Source of the DNA: Castanea sativa
Lineage: Eukaryota; Streptophyta; Magnoliopsida; Fagales; Fagaceae
DNA: 64,000 nucleotides
Assembly (NCBI RefSeq): GCF_040712315.1
Contig: NC_134015.1
Span: forward strand, 24,553,614-24,617,613
Reading direction: 5' to 3'
This document shows, piece after piece, positions 12,249 through 24,009 of this stretch (position 1 is the stretch's first letter; the number at the start of each line of letters is the position of its first letter). The notes under the pieces were generated by a model. It saw only the letters and a program-made list of their open reading frames with translations, was not told the DNA's origin and made no database searches. Both the position numbers and the translations under genes were made by a program.

Positions 12249-12256
12249 TCTATGTT
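12249..12256. repeat. hAT target-site duplication, right copy (TCTATGTT)
   Basis: It directly follows the right terminus GTCCATCCCTG and matches the left copy at 3340-3347 in seven of eight bases. Confidence 0.85.
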
Positions 12257-13695
12257 GGGAGCAAAGTCCCCTTTGTAGGTGCCAAGCCTAGGAATGTGCT
12301 TTAACTCCAGATCCATTGCTAAAAGATCGTCAGGTTCCCCACATGCTAAGTAGGGAGGGTTTTCAAAACAAGGGGCTAAATCTCAATCAAGACTTTTATC
12401 AAATAGATCGTCTTTGAAGAAGAGAGGGATAATCCATTGTTCCTCTTTGGGAGGGTTTTCATCTCCCCTCAGAAGGGGTTTACTACTCTTCGAAGGGGTA
12501 GGTTCCGAAAATTTTACACCCATGATTTGGTGTTTGAAAAGAGTTATGGGTTTTGGGTTGAAGAAGAAGAAGATAAGGGAAAAAGAGAGAAATAAGGAAG
12601 GGAAATATTTTCTTTTCCTTTTATACTCTGAGGAGTTAATCTTTTCCCTCGGAAAGAGGCTTGTTCAAAAACGAGATATCTTTTAAAAATTGACACATGT
12701 CTGAAAAGGAAAAGAACTGAGTCTTTGACAAAAAATGCAGTTAATAGTACTAAAATCATGGAAGCCGCCTTTACAAACAAAGTGTAAAGGCGTGACCCTT
12801 CACCAATAGGTTCAGGTTAGTTTGTTCCATTTCATTTTTATTAATTGACATGTTTACATTTTATGTCTTTGTGCAGGAATTTTATATATGGTAAAAGAAA
12901 CATAAAGCATAACATAAATGTAAATAAACAGTAAACATAAATAAAAAATAAAAAAAAAAACTTTCTTTTTCTTTCTTATATATTCTTTTGTGTTTAAATT
13001 TTTTTTACAAAAATTGGAAAAAGGGATTTACATGATTTGGCCCTTGTGGCCTATCACCCCTTTCCTATATAAAAACACAAATAGTAACAAAACAAAGAAA
13101 ATTAAAGTTTTACAACCTAAGCCAATAGATGGGTAAACAAAAACGAACAAAATAAATAAAACATAAAAGAAAAAAAATAAGATTACAATGAAACTGTGGC
13201 GCATAAGCATCCGAGTCATCCCCAGAGTCCTCTTGGGGATAGTTTGGAGCTAGATACTCCATCTCTTCCTCTTCCTCCTCCTGTTCTTCACCTTCATCCT
13301 CCCCTGAGTCAGAGCCATTAGAGGAGTTTGACTCCTTTGAGTCAGAAAGGTCCAAAGCACTAAACTCCAAGCCTAATTGAGAGGGCTTGCGCCTTCTCCT
13401 GTGCTTAGAGGGGGCGTCCATGGAAGTAGCAAGTGCTGCATCCTCAGCGTCTTCTTCAACCTTTAGCCGATGTTGCTCCAAGTCTTTTCTTCTTTGTCAC
13501 TCCAGTTGAAGGGTGCAACCTTTTCAAGAATGAAGACTTGGGGAGGTAGAGGGTGTATGGAAAAAGGGAGAGGGGGATGCACAGAGCTTCATGGTGGGGG
13601 AAGGAGTGTTGTTGTCGGGAGAGCTTGGAGTGCTCTCAAAAGAGTTGGAGGTGTGTTTTGGGGAGTTAGAACCAATGGAGGAGAGGTTTGACATT
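12257..13695 (-). pseudogene. PMD-type antisense ORF, 5' portion
   Basis: This is the start of the antisense ORF whose remainder is at 1020-3347. The likely start codon is at 13695 (MSNLSSIGSNSPKHTSNSF), followed by a Ser/Pro/Thr-rich leader. A frameshift near 13485 leads to a basic then strongly acidic stretch (KHRRRRKPSQLG, then GEDEGEEQEEEEEEMEY). The last stretch before the hAT insertion encodes KHIPRLGTYKGDFAP and is in frame with the PMD block across the insertion. The middle (about 12330-13190) has no clear coding sequence and may be an intron or decayed. I infer one gene from orientation, frame continuity and the target duplication. Confidence 0.6.
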
Positions 13696-14000
13696 TTCGT
13701 GGGGGTTAAGGTTCTTTGAGTGAATCTGGAGATACAAAGGGAATGAAAAATGAAGAAGAAACATTCCCTATTTAAATCCTCAACTACAGTTAAGTGAAGA
13801 GACATGACATTTATGAGGAGTAATGTTTGTCTGTCAAAACGCAACAAATGAAGAGGCACCAAAACGACTAGAAGCACCCCTATAAGCCACATGTCCATAT
13901 TCAAACGTCACAAGGCATGATTACCAGAGTGTTAATGCTTGTACCAATGTAACTGTCAAAGGCCTTTGCCATTACTGCCATTGACAGTCAGGGGGGTTAA

Positions 14001-14880
14001 TGTACATTACATCACTAATGCATGGGAGACTGCATATGTGGTTGGATCTGGAGCTTGTGGAATGGTTGTGAGCAAAGGAAGAGGAAGCATTGGCTAAAAG
14101 ATTCTATTCTTAGTTCATGCCAAAGGCGTGACTACCTTGGGAAGGAAATAAGATATGCATCTGACATGGTACTCAAGCACTCACAAAAAAGAAGGTAGTG
14201 ACTTTCTAAAGTCAGCAACTATGGGGACACTCTTTATTGGTTGAATGCATGTTGGACCACCTTAGAGACACGTGCATCATTCACAATACTCTTGATATCC
14301 TTCTCAATGTCCAGGACTTGTTTCCCAAGCAGTGGCAAAGTCACCTACCCACAGGTCCCAGTGCCAAGTTGGCACAATTTCTATCCTCTAGTCAGTGGAT
14401 AATATCACAACTGTGGAAATGTCCAAAATAGAGAAATGATGACTTAACACATGTCTTTGTACTCAGTCATATTCCTCAGACTATAAGGGGAACATGCAAT
14501 TGTAATTTTAGGGTAAGAACCTAAATAGATATTTGTAGAAGATAGTAGAAAGTTGATAAGATAGGAAAGTAGAAAACAAGGTCTCTCTTTAAGGAAGAGC
14601 ACCCTTATCGTACAAGAGTGACCTCTTTTCCCCATAATATAGATCTGAGCAAAGCAAGAACATTCCATTCTTGCTCAAACCATGGTTTTCTCATTCCTTT
14701 TCTAGAGTTTTCCACATACATCTTGTGTCCTTTTACGTTCTTGCTATCACTTTCTTCTTTTCTAGCATGTGTCATGTCAAAGCTAGCATCTTTGTCACTT
14801 AAAAGCTTTCTCATGTAGATGTATTGTTAGATAATTTATTTTATTTCTTTATATAAGCTCAAATCTAATTTGCACGTACA
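14001..14880 (+). repeat. Probable 3' LTR of the left gypsy element
   Basis: A purine tract AGGGGGGTTAA directly precedes TGTACATTAC. A matching end GCACGTACA lies 880 bp later, giving a 5-bp TGTAC/GTACA terminal inversion. Inside is a TATA-like CTATAAGGGG near 14479. The position after the antisense ORF fits the 3' LTR of a Tat-type element. Its 5' partner is outside the window, so the borders are inferred. Confidence 0.4.
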
Positions 14881-14991
14881 ATAGTTTATTATGGGGTGAT
14901 TTCATATAAATCTCTTAATTAGGGTAGACTATTTATAATGTATTCTCCACCTAGGGAGTCATTGCTAGGGGGCCCAAAACTCATTTGCAGG

Positions 14992-15359
14992 TAAGAGTGT
15001 GCAGCAAATCCACCAACCTGCCAAAACTAACGTGATCAAACCTAACCCATTGAGTTGGGTCGATTTTTATGTGTTGGTGGGATGGGTTATAAAATTTTTT
15101 TTAACAATGGGTTGGATTGGATTTGGGTCATAAAATTTACAAATCCACCTAAATCGACCGATCCATCTATATTTAATATATATATTTAAAATTTTAAAAA
15201 ATATATTATACATTTTTTAAAACTTTTTTGCCCCCTTCCTAAATAAAATCCAAATCTTAAGTTCTTCTCATATAGTTTGTGTTTGTTTGGTGTTATGCTC
15301 ATGATTAGTTGGTTATAAATTTTTTATTTATTTGTGGTAGTATTGTTCTAATGTTCAAT

Positions 15360-15403
<44 letters not shown>

Positions 15404-15588
15404 TAAAAAAAAACTATCCAACCCATGAGTCCAACCCGACCCAACTTGATCTAGAGACTGAGTTAGGCCCTTGTGATAGGTTGGATTTTGTTGGATTTAT
15501 TTTAACCCACTATGGTAGGTTGAGTTAAAAAACACTCCTCAACCCAACACAACCCAATCCAATCCAATCCAATTCATACACACTCATA
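14992..15588. mobile_element. MITE-like element, probably hAT-related, rich in GGGTTGG/CCAACCC
   Basis: The ends TAAGAGTGTGCA and TACACACTCATA form imperfect 12-bp inverted termini. Inside, GGGTTGG-type repeats on one side and AACCCAACCC-type repeats on the other give a foldback. An (AAT)n run sits at about 15361-15403. No convincing target duplication is visible. The termini resemble the TAGGGGTGTGCA ends common among plant hAT MITEs. Confidence 0.6.
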
Positions 15589-16530
15589 TATCACCAACAT
15601 GGGCAATTAATCAAAGTGAAACCCTAACCCTAGCTAGTATTTTGTCATAGGCTATAATTGGTATCATTTATGAGATCTTATTAACAACAACTCTTAGATA
15701 AATTATTAATAAAATAATTTAGGAAAGGTTTAACACTATTTTTGTGAAAAATATAAAAGTTATCAAAATAAATAACTTTTTTTCACAAAAAATTTCTAAA
15801 AATATTTACTAAATAAATGCTCTTAGAATATTTTTTAATTTTTTCCTTATTTATGTGGGGAAAAAAAGTATTTTTACCTATTCTTTATGTTTAGCAGCTA
15901 ATCACCCTAGATTTACAAAACCTTATAGCCTCTCACTCTACTGTACTGTTCTTCTAGGGTACCTTCGATCTCAGACTAGACATTGAGATTTGGTCTATAT
16001 ATGGATACGGACAAACGAGCGTTCGATCTTTGTAGTCCAGTTCACCGACAGTCGATCTTTCAAAGTCATGAGGTCTTCTTAAGAAACCATAGGACATGCG
16101 GGAATGAGGTCGGATTGGATCGTTCTATCGTTGCATGCATGATCGATACCTCGCTATTTGCAAGGAAAGGTTGAGATATAAACTTTCAACTTGTCTAGAC
16201 TTTGATCTAAAACATTACTACTTTTACGTGCAATTGCTTACTAGTGGACAAAATACAAACTTTTCATGGCAAAAGATTTGTAGCTATACCAGCTCTTACC
16301 AGACCGACTGGATTGTACAGAGTTATAGACCCAGAAAAGGCAATTATTTAAATTACGAAACAGGGTTGCTTGATGCCTCTTGAAACTTATCTTAGAGACT
16401 GACAGACTCGGGAACACGCAAGCTGAACCCATATAAAGACTCGCATGCTGTATATCCTCATGATAAAAAAAAACTACCATCTTATCGGTTTGGCATAGCA
16501 TTTCGAAACTGCAATTTTAAAAAGCGTTTT
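15589..16530. other. Intergenic DNA, nothing recognised
   Basis: Moderately AT-rich sequence with a less AT-rich patch at 15960-16500 that contains short open frames (for example 15983-16174). Their translations match nothing I recognise and have no supporting features. Confidence 0.5.
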
Positions 16531-16690
16531 GTTAATGCATGCCTTAAGAGTATACATTAATCATCTATTTTAACAAAATTTTATAAAAAATTAAAAAAAC
16601 TGTCAAAACAGTTAATTAATTTCTTATTTGTTCATAAAAAGTTTTTAAAAATAGTTTACTAATGTATGCCTTTAGAGCACACATTAGTAA
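16531..16690. mobile_element. Double-palindrome MITE, copy 1
   Basis: About 160 bp. The left 29 bp form an imperfect palindrome around GCCTTAAGAG with TTAATG/CATTAA arms. The right end is a second palindrome around GCCTTTAGAGC with TTACTAATG/CATTAGTAA arms. The AT-rich core contains ACTGTCAAAAC. Copies 2 and 3 lie at 19570 and 20227. No coding capacity. Confidence 0.7.
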
Positions 16691-17014
16691 AACTCTTTAA
16701 AAAAATATAAACCTTTTTTTAAAGATAAAACATAAGTCTTTATAATTTTTATTTTCATGTATAACTTATTCAATAGCTCATTTATTATTTTATTTTATTT
16801 TTTTTGAGAGAGCAATAGGTCATTTATTGAATAAAATTTTATACCTAATTATCATATATAATTTGTTTTTGTCTTTGGGATATAATTTGTTTTTGTCATT
16901 GGGATTAAGGTTTGGTTGGTTTTGTTGTAATTTCTCATGTACATCAATTAATATGTAGCATCCATGATTGTGATTTTCATGTTCGTGCTATTGGGATTTT
17001 TTTTAATTATTATT

Positions 17015-17350
17015 TAGGTAAAAATGCTAATTGCAATCTCTTAAGTTTTACCAAAATATATTTTATGCCTCTAACTTTACTTTTATCCAATTGAGTCCTC
17101 CAAATTTCAAGTTTTTTCATTAAAGACATCTCGTTCAATTTTCATTAAATGTTGCTCTTAAATGTACAATTTTTCTTCTTCTTTTTTTAATCAAAAAATC
17201 TAATTAATTATTGAAAAATGTTTTTCATAATGTTTTTTTAATTAATGGAAGTTGAAGGAGAGGCCGTAATTGAACAAATTTTAATTTAGAGAATTTAATT
17301 AAATGAAAATAAAGTTAGAGGATTGAAATAAATTGGGTTTGGCTTATCTT
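17015..17350. mobile_element. Foldback MITE-like repeat
   Basis: CCTCTAACTTTACTTTTAT near 17078 has an inverted, diverged partner AATAAAGTTAGAGG near 17310, and the flanks continue the inverted match. The structure suggests a decayed MITE. Superfamily and exact ends are not resolved. Confidence 0.5.
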
Positions 17351-19569
17351 CATTACATTTTTAACTGGAATCTCCTTTTATTTTAATGAGAAATTATCAC
17401 ATCACCCACTAACTAAATAAAATGTGAAGAACCTTTTTGTAGTTGTACTCTGATTATATAATGTATTATAATTTCGGTTTAAAATACTATTATTACTATT
17501 TTCGTATGTGTTCTAATAAGTACTATTGTTTACTAAAAAAAAAATTAAAAGGTGAAGATTAAAACCTACTACCATTTGCCACTATGTATTTAAAATAAAA
17601 GGAGATCTACAATTAAAAAAGTACTAAAAATAAGTCAAACTCAAATAAATTTTGGTCAAACTTTGAAAATGTACTTTGCATTTTTGCCTATTATTTATTT
17701 ATAAGATATTTTCCTTTCTTAGCCATGTATTATTATTATTATTTTATTTTTAGAAAGTGATATAAGAAATAATCTAGTCTTTCTTTTCAAAGAACAACAA
17801 TAAATTGGGTTTGAGACAGAAGGAAAATTTCCATTAATGCTAAAGTCATCTAAACCTTCTTCTTCTGTTTATTTACTCTCAACTTAAAAATAAAAAAAAC
17901 ATAAATAACTCTTCTTATACATTAAAGATGAGATTCAAGAATTTTATTGTGAATCTATAATATATTATAATTATATAGTTGTTTTTTTCACTCATATAAT
18001 TATCTAATTTAATTCATTAATCCGAATAATGAATATAAAGATGTGAATATCTATTCAATTCATTAAACCGGTTTAAAAATATAAAATCTAAAATCAGATT
18101 TGAAAATTCAAGCTAAACCCATCCATTTAATTTATTGTACTCTTTTATTAATATTTTTATTTTATTGTACTTAGGTAGACTTTACCTATCAATATCATTG
18201 CTCAATATTAAAATCTAAAATACTACATAATCACATTTAAACATTAATTTTGAATATTGTAAGCACTATATTTAATCAAAACATAACTTGACCATTTTTT
18301 TATTATAAACAATGCTTGACCAATGTTAATAATTCGATTTATATAAATTTTTATTGAACACTGTGTTTACAAAGTCCATAAAAAGGATATAATATACTAA
18401 ACCAAAAAATAACATCCAAATTATCTATATATTAGAATCTAAGACAAAAAATGTTGTTTACATATACCCCTACGATGAGTTACTACTGTTTTTAATGAAT
18501 TATTCAAGAGTTCAACCTAGAAGTTATTTAATCAAGATTCAAATTATAAGATTTTCATGGATGAACATATTCAAATCAATAAAAAAGCAGCACACTTACA
18601 TAGAGACAATGATTTGTTCAATTAATGAAAACCCAAAACGGTTAAACACTCTAGCGACAAAGCCTAACTCAATTCTACTATTGATTGACGGTTGCTGCCG
18701 TACATACATTACTTGCATTACTTCCCGTGCATATAGTTAGACTAGGAACTCGACTCCTTACTTTTGGTAGCAACTGTAAACTCTTACCTTCTGCCTTCAA
18801 TGTTACTTGTTGCTATAAGTCAAACTAAATCTTTTGGTCTCCCCTAGGCATGCATCTTAAAGATTTGATATGGTTTATATAGTGTCAAGTTCTTGATCAC
18901 ATGTATGGATAAAAAATAGAAGTATTTTCTTATGAAAGCTCTCTTTTGTACTCATGAGATGGAGTTAGGAAGAAATGGAAAATAAGATATGTTTAGCTCT
19001 AATATAGCCTCCTTTCTTACCTCTGAATGTCTTGCATATGGTGCTTTAGATAGGCATACAAGGTAGGGTCAAATCTGAGACCAAACCATTTTCTATTAAA
19101 TATCAAATTTTTTCATGCAGCAATTTTGCTTGACCGAAGCTTATTCTTGCTCGAGCGAGAATATTCTCGGATTTAGCATAATTATGTCATCTTCAAATGA
19201 CTCCATCTCACTTATTTCAAATCTAAATTAAGTCAAATTTATTTGTAATTGTTTTGAAATCTCAAATGTATATTTTCCAATGATGAGTTTTACTAAGAAA
19301 TTTATTTTGGTGGAAAAAATAATATGGGCAAAGGAGTATTAACTCTTTATTTAGAGCATATAGAAACTTTGTTGTCATAGAATAATTTTTGATCTAGACT
19401 CAACCCACTTTTACAACGATAAAATACACTAATTATAAACTTGAAACGAGTTAACACTAAAAAAAAACCTAAGCTAACTCCATGGATAAGATAGAGTGAA
19501 AGAATATAATGGTGGGACAGATTTAAAGTAAATCTAAGATTTTCATAAACATTATTAGTATGGATCCGG
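17351..19569. other. AT-rich intergenic DNA, no gene seen
   Basis: Low-complexity AT-rich sequence. Short open frames (for example 18495-18740 and 19347-19646) have AT-driven composition and no recognisable domain. No RNA gene or element termini found. Confidence 0.5.
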
Positions 19570-19722
19570 TTAATGTGTACCCTAAGAGTACACGTTAACT
19601 CATTTATTTTTTGAAAATTTTTTTCGAAAATTGAAAAAGCTGTCAAAACTTTTTTAATTTTTGAAATTTTTTTTTTTCAAAATGATAAATTATTATGTGC
19701 CCTTAGGGCACACATTTGTAAA
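19570..19722. mobile_element. Double-palindrome MITE, copy 2
   Basis: The left palindrome is TTAATGTGTACCCTAAGAGT plus its mirrored arm to 19598. The right palindrome is TGTGCCCTTAGGGCACACA (19695-19713). The core contains AAAGCTGTCAAAA, shared with the other two copies. About 153 bp, upstream of the KNATM-type gene. Confidence 0.72.
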
Positions 19723-20226
19723 ATTCTATTAATATTAAGAAATTTTAGGTAACTAACTTATTTAGTCACGTTTCAAGATGTGAAACACAAACTCATTCAA
19801 AACCCTACCAGGTTTAGTCATGCACGGGAAATATATATATATATATGAAGGATGTCTAATGTCCATTGGGTTTAGAACCCTGCAAAAAGACATTTGGAGT
19901 TTTTTAAAAAGTTCTTTCTAGTTGAACTACGTACGACGCCACGAAGTAGAAGACCTAATTTGGGAACAGTAGAAAACTCAATTTGGAAACAGTTTCAATG
20001 ACAATGACGCCCCTTTTCAAATTTCAATATAGAGCTAAAAGAGAGGTAAAGGGGAGGTACAAATCTTAGGTACTTGAAAGGAGCTATTATCGAGGAGAAC
20101 CATGAGAGGTTGCTTTCGGGACAAAAAAGAGGAAGCAGGAAAAAGCTTATTACTGACTCGCTAACGTTGGATATAATTTATTTAGTTAAAATTAAAAATA
20201 TTTTGTTGAATATTATAAATAATGGT

Positions 20227-20432
20227 TGTGTTAACGGCACCGTAAAGTAAGGTGTCCGTTAACAACATATTTTAAGTAATTTTTTGTATAATTTTTTAAC
20301 TTTTGACAGCTTTTTAGTTTTTGGTAATTTTTTTTATCTTTTTTAGCAATTTTTTTGTTAACAATTTTTTTTTTTCTCTTTTAAGTAAAACACAAAAAAA
20401 GAAATGTTAACCACACGGTGTTAGTTAACATT
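20227..20432. mobile_element. Double-palindrome MITE, copy 3 (diverged)
   Basis: The left palindrome has arms TGTTAACGG/CCGTTAACA around 20228-20263. The right palindrome has arms TGTTAAC/GTTAACA around 20404-20430. The core carries TTTTGACAGCTTTTT, the inverse of the motif in copies 1 and 2. It ends about 190 bp before the putative TATA box of the KNATM-type gene. Confidence 0.6.
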
Positions 20433-20619
20433 TCTCCATAAATAAAGTTAAAATGAGATTGAAATAGCACAGAGTTATAAATGGTACAAAAGCATCACAA
20501 AATGTATAAAAAGTAACAAAAATAAGGTAACTGGAAAAAAAGAAAAAAAAGACTATGTCAGCTTTTTACGTAAGCAACCTGATTCTCTTCCAAGCCAAGG
20601 GTTACTACTTACTACTTGC

Positions 20620-20627
20620 TATAAAAT
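20620..20627 (+). promoter_or_regulatory. Putative TATA box of the KNATM-type gene
   Basis: TATAAAAT lies 79 bp upstream of the start codon at 20699, which would place transcription start near 20650 and give a 5' leader of about 50 bases. Inferred from sequence and spacing only. Confidence 0.5.
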
Positions 20628-20698
20628 TAACCTCATTTAGGAAAGGGAGAAAGTGAGAAATAGAAAGGTGGATCAAAGACTTAGCCAAAAGAAAAAAG

Positions 20699-22790
20699 AT
20701 GGAGGATCAGAGTGCAGAGAATGGTGGTATTAGGGTCCTAGAGAACACTGGTGTAGATCAAGAAGAAGATGGAGAGCTTTTTAAGAGGATGATCACAGGC
20801 CATCCCTTGTATGGGTTGTTGATTGAGACTCACTTGAAATGTTTGAAGGTATTTGTATCTCCAAATTCTTGCTTTCTTTTTCTTTTTCTTTTTTATAAGA
20901 TTTTTAATTATTTATTGTCTGGATTCTCTCCATTTAGATTTTTTTTTTTTTAATGTAAGACTGTATAAATTATCATAAAATTTAAAATATTAAAACGTAA
21001 GTGGTAATTTGGAGGTTGTTTGGTAAGTTAATTTAAGTAATGTTGTTTAAATGTTTTTGAAATACGTATAAGTAAAAAAGTGTATTGAAATGTGTGTAAT
21101 GTTATTTAAAATATATTGAAATGTGTTATAATTAATCTGCCAAACAGGCCGTTGTACACTTCAAAATTTATAAAATTTTCTCTAAGCTATGAAATAGACT
21201 AAATTTCCATAACTTGATACGAAGATCCATGTGTAATTAGGAGAAATGGTGGCCTATGGGGCCGTGACCAAGGTAATTGACAGGACAATCTGGAAAATCC
21301 TGTCTTCTATCTACCTAAACTGAAGTGGAAAGAGCCTCAAAATATGTCGCACTTGAGAGGAATATCCGAAAAGTACTTTCTTACCTATAGATTATAGACT
21401 ACTTCCTACTTGGAGAAAGACTGGTCTCTAATAACTATAAAAAAAGAAAAAGAAAAAGGAAAAAATGAGGCACCATATATATCATTCATGGCCTAATGCC
21501 TAGATGCCAGTCATTTTTGTCCTTTCCTTCTCAATTATACACTAACTAATAATAATAATAATAATAATGTAAAGATTTAGACTCTTTAAACACAAGTTGT
21601 TTAACGTAGTTATTTAATCAAGTGAATACTTAGATAAATTAATTAGATCTAAGTTAACACAATCAAATCATATCATGTAAATAATACAGAAATATAAAGT
21701 ACATAATGATATGGTAACCCAGGAAAATTTAACCAGTAAAAAATCTGAGAAGGATTTAACCTAACTATCTTCAAGGTAAAAAACAGATCCACTAAGAAAG
21801 AATTGAACTTTATACAATAAGACTTAGACCACTAACATTTTATTGCTATCTCGTGTAGAAAACTTACTATCACGACCACTTGACAACTCCGAGTCCACAG
21901 ACTACTTCTTTCCTTGATCTGTTGCAACCACAAGTTCTCCTACTTGTGACTTTGAGACTCCACTCAAAGGTTTCAGATCTTCTTTAAGTTCTTTAAGCAG
22001 CAACTAAAATGATCATTAAGTTGTTGACATGAATCTTGATTTTGATAACCCTATGTGTGTGTATGAAGGTAAACACCTCTAGATCTCACAAAAGATTCAA
22101 CACACAACACTTCAAAGACTTCTAAAACATAGCTAGAGTTTTTCCTGTTATATGTGAAGTAAACACTAAACCTACACATCAAACGGACTTTGGCTGAATT
22201 GGAAAATCTGTAGAAAAATAAATCTGCACGAAATTTGATCGATCGAGTCTAATTTTCGATCGATCAAGCCTTGCAGATTTTGTCTAATAATTTCTGCAAT
22301 CACTCGATTCCAATTTTACAATTAAACACAATTTTACAATTAAACAAACTTTGAGCAAGCCTACACTTAAAGATTCAAGCATTTCATAATATAAATTTTT
22401 TAGATCTCAAGCTTAAAAGCTTGACCTGAGCTCGAGTTTGAATTCGATATTAAGCTTGAGCTTGGCTTGACTAATTAATCAAGTCAAGCCAAGTCAAGCT
22501 CAAACTTTTTCGCTTTCTTACAAGCTCAAACTCAAACATTATTTTTAGGCTTATCACAAGCTCAAGCCAAGCTTGAGTTTTTTTTTTTACTTTTCTTGAC
22601 GAATCAAGCTTAAACATGCACTACTCAACAAAGTTTGACTCGTTTACAGCCCTAAAAATACTTGACCATTTATTGTCTCTCTTAACCTTTTTATTGGGTC
22701 TCATAAAAATAGTTTATTAGATTATCAAATGAACTTAGGTATGGCTTAAGATAATTTAGACATAAGCTTGCGTAAAAAATATTATGCGCT

Positions 22791-22858
<68 letters not shown>

Positions 22859-23039
22859 TAATTTTTCGAAACATTATATTGATATTGATTTGTAAAAAAA
22901 TATTTTATATCCCTCAGTAAAAAAACACCAAAGCAATTTCTGTTTGGTTAGAAATTAATATTTCTTATTTGTCTTATAAAAGTTATGACATGAAAAATAC
23001 ATTTCAAAGATAAATTTTTATATTTATTTGGACTATTTT

Positions 23040-23087
<48 letters not shown>

Positions 23088-24009
23088 AAATAATTATGAC
23101 ATCATCACGGTTCAACCTCAGTTCGCTCTTGATTCGATTTTAAAAACCTTGAACCTTTTTTTTTTTTACAATTTTTTAAATGGTCCGGATTTGAAAACCA
23201 CACTAATGTCAAGTGGACCTCTTTATTTTTTGTTTTTTTTGTTTTTAAATGAATAATGCTAGGTGGCATTAGGTGATCAAATAGGAGATGTGGGTGAAAC
23301 AAATGCAGTAGATGATCAGCAAGCCTATTCCAAGCTCAAGGGAGCAACCACTCCTACTTCACCGGACCTTGATCATTTCATGGTATGGCCCTTGTCTTCT
23401 CTCCAGTCAAATATTTCTCATCTTCTGACCCGAGATGGTATTTTATGATACAGTTATTAGACTACTCTATCATAGTATATGTGTAGATTTTCTGAGATCA
23501 TCTTATAAGATTTTTCTTCCCATAAACATACCCGTATTTATATATGATAATGATGCCATTGTGAGCATCTAATGTGGTTTTCTTTAACCACGTTTTTTAG
23601 AGCATTATAATGGGGATAATACTTCAAAAATGTAGTATATATACTGTTGTTTACTAAAGTGTAAGAAAAAAATAAAAATAAAAAATCTATACAATCTTTC
23701 TTCTTTACTTTTTTTTTGTGGGGAGGGTGGGGGTTGAATTTCGCATAAAAATACCCATGCATGTAATGAAGGAGTTTTTCTTTGTAACAGAGATAAACAA
23801 AATAAAAATAAATAAATAAAAGGTGTAATAATGAGAACATTTTCAATGGACAGGAAGCGTACTGCATGGAACTAAGCAGGCTTAAAGAAGGCATGGAACA
23901 ACCAATAAAGGAAGCGGCATCTTTCATCAATGCCATGAACATGGAACTCAAGGAGCTTAGTGGCCCAAATAATGCATACCCAGCCGATCTCCTATGCACT
24001 AAGAAATAA
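20699..24009 (+). CDS. KNATM: KNATM-type MEINOX protein (KNOX domain, no homeodomain), three exons
   Basis: The coding exons are 20699-20848, 23263-23382 and 23854-24009, all joined at GT-AG introns in phase 0. They give 141 residues with no internal stop. Exon 1 ends in a KNOX1-like segment (MITGHPLYGLLIETHLKCLK). Exon 2 ends with SPDLDHFM and exon 3 begins EAYCMELSRLKEGMEQPIKE, together matching the ELDxFMEAYC region of MEINOX domains. Length and lack of a homeodomain fit KNATM of Arabidopsis and its tomato relative. Those proteins bind BELL-type TALE partners and modulate KNOX activity in leaf patterning. Intron 1 (2414 bp) holds an LTR fragment, MITEs and a long (AT)n run. Intron 2 is 471 bp. 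It is the only clearly intact multi-exon host gene here. Gene identity is from family motifs; expression is unknown. Confidence 0.85.
21013..21152. mobile_element. Short MITE in KNATM intron 1
   Basis: The ends GGTTGTTTGGTAAGTT and AATCTGCCAAACAGGCC are imperfect inverted repeats (TGTTTGGYA core) around an AT-rich 110-bp centre. No clear target duplication. Confidence 0.5.
21568..22372 (-). repeat. LTR fragment in KNATM intron 1, same family as 46377-47209
   Basis: Read on the - strand it ends CTTTACA at 21568. It aligns with the LTRs at 46377-47209 and 60614-61472 through AGATCTGAAACCTTTGAGTGG, ACTTGTGGTTGCA and GGCTTGCTCAAAG. A GATCGATCGAG motif pair lies at about 22235-22265. Similarity stops near 22372, before the expected TGTTAGG start, so it is a 5'-truncated solo LTR. 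Confidence 0.75.
22373..22660. mobile_element. CAAGCTCAAGC-rich MITE-like repeat in intron 1
   Basis: The sequence is dominated by CAAGCTT, AAGCTTGAG and AAGCCAAG words in both orientations, giving extensive foldback. The right end GTTTACAGCCCTA matches the TAGGGCTGTAAAC end of a common plant hAT-MITE type. The matching left end is missing, so it looks truncated. Confidence 0.45.
22795..22854. repeat. (AT)n microsatellite in intron 1
   Basis: About 30 AT units. A shorter (CT)n(AT)n run follows at about 23042-23086. Confidence 0.95.

Noticed and set aside
13110..13481. Acidic 123-residue frame as a separate gene
   Set aside because: It continues the antisense PMD ORF after a frameshift and ends in AT-rich sequence; no independent signals.
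15361..15600. AACCCAACCC runs as interstitial telomere repeat
   Set aside because: The units are not TTTAGGG/CCCTAAA; they belong to a foldback MITE-like element.
18495..18740. 81-residue open frame
   Set aside because: AT-driven composition, no domain and no promoter or splice context.
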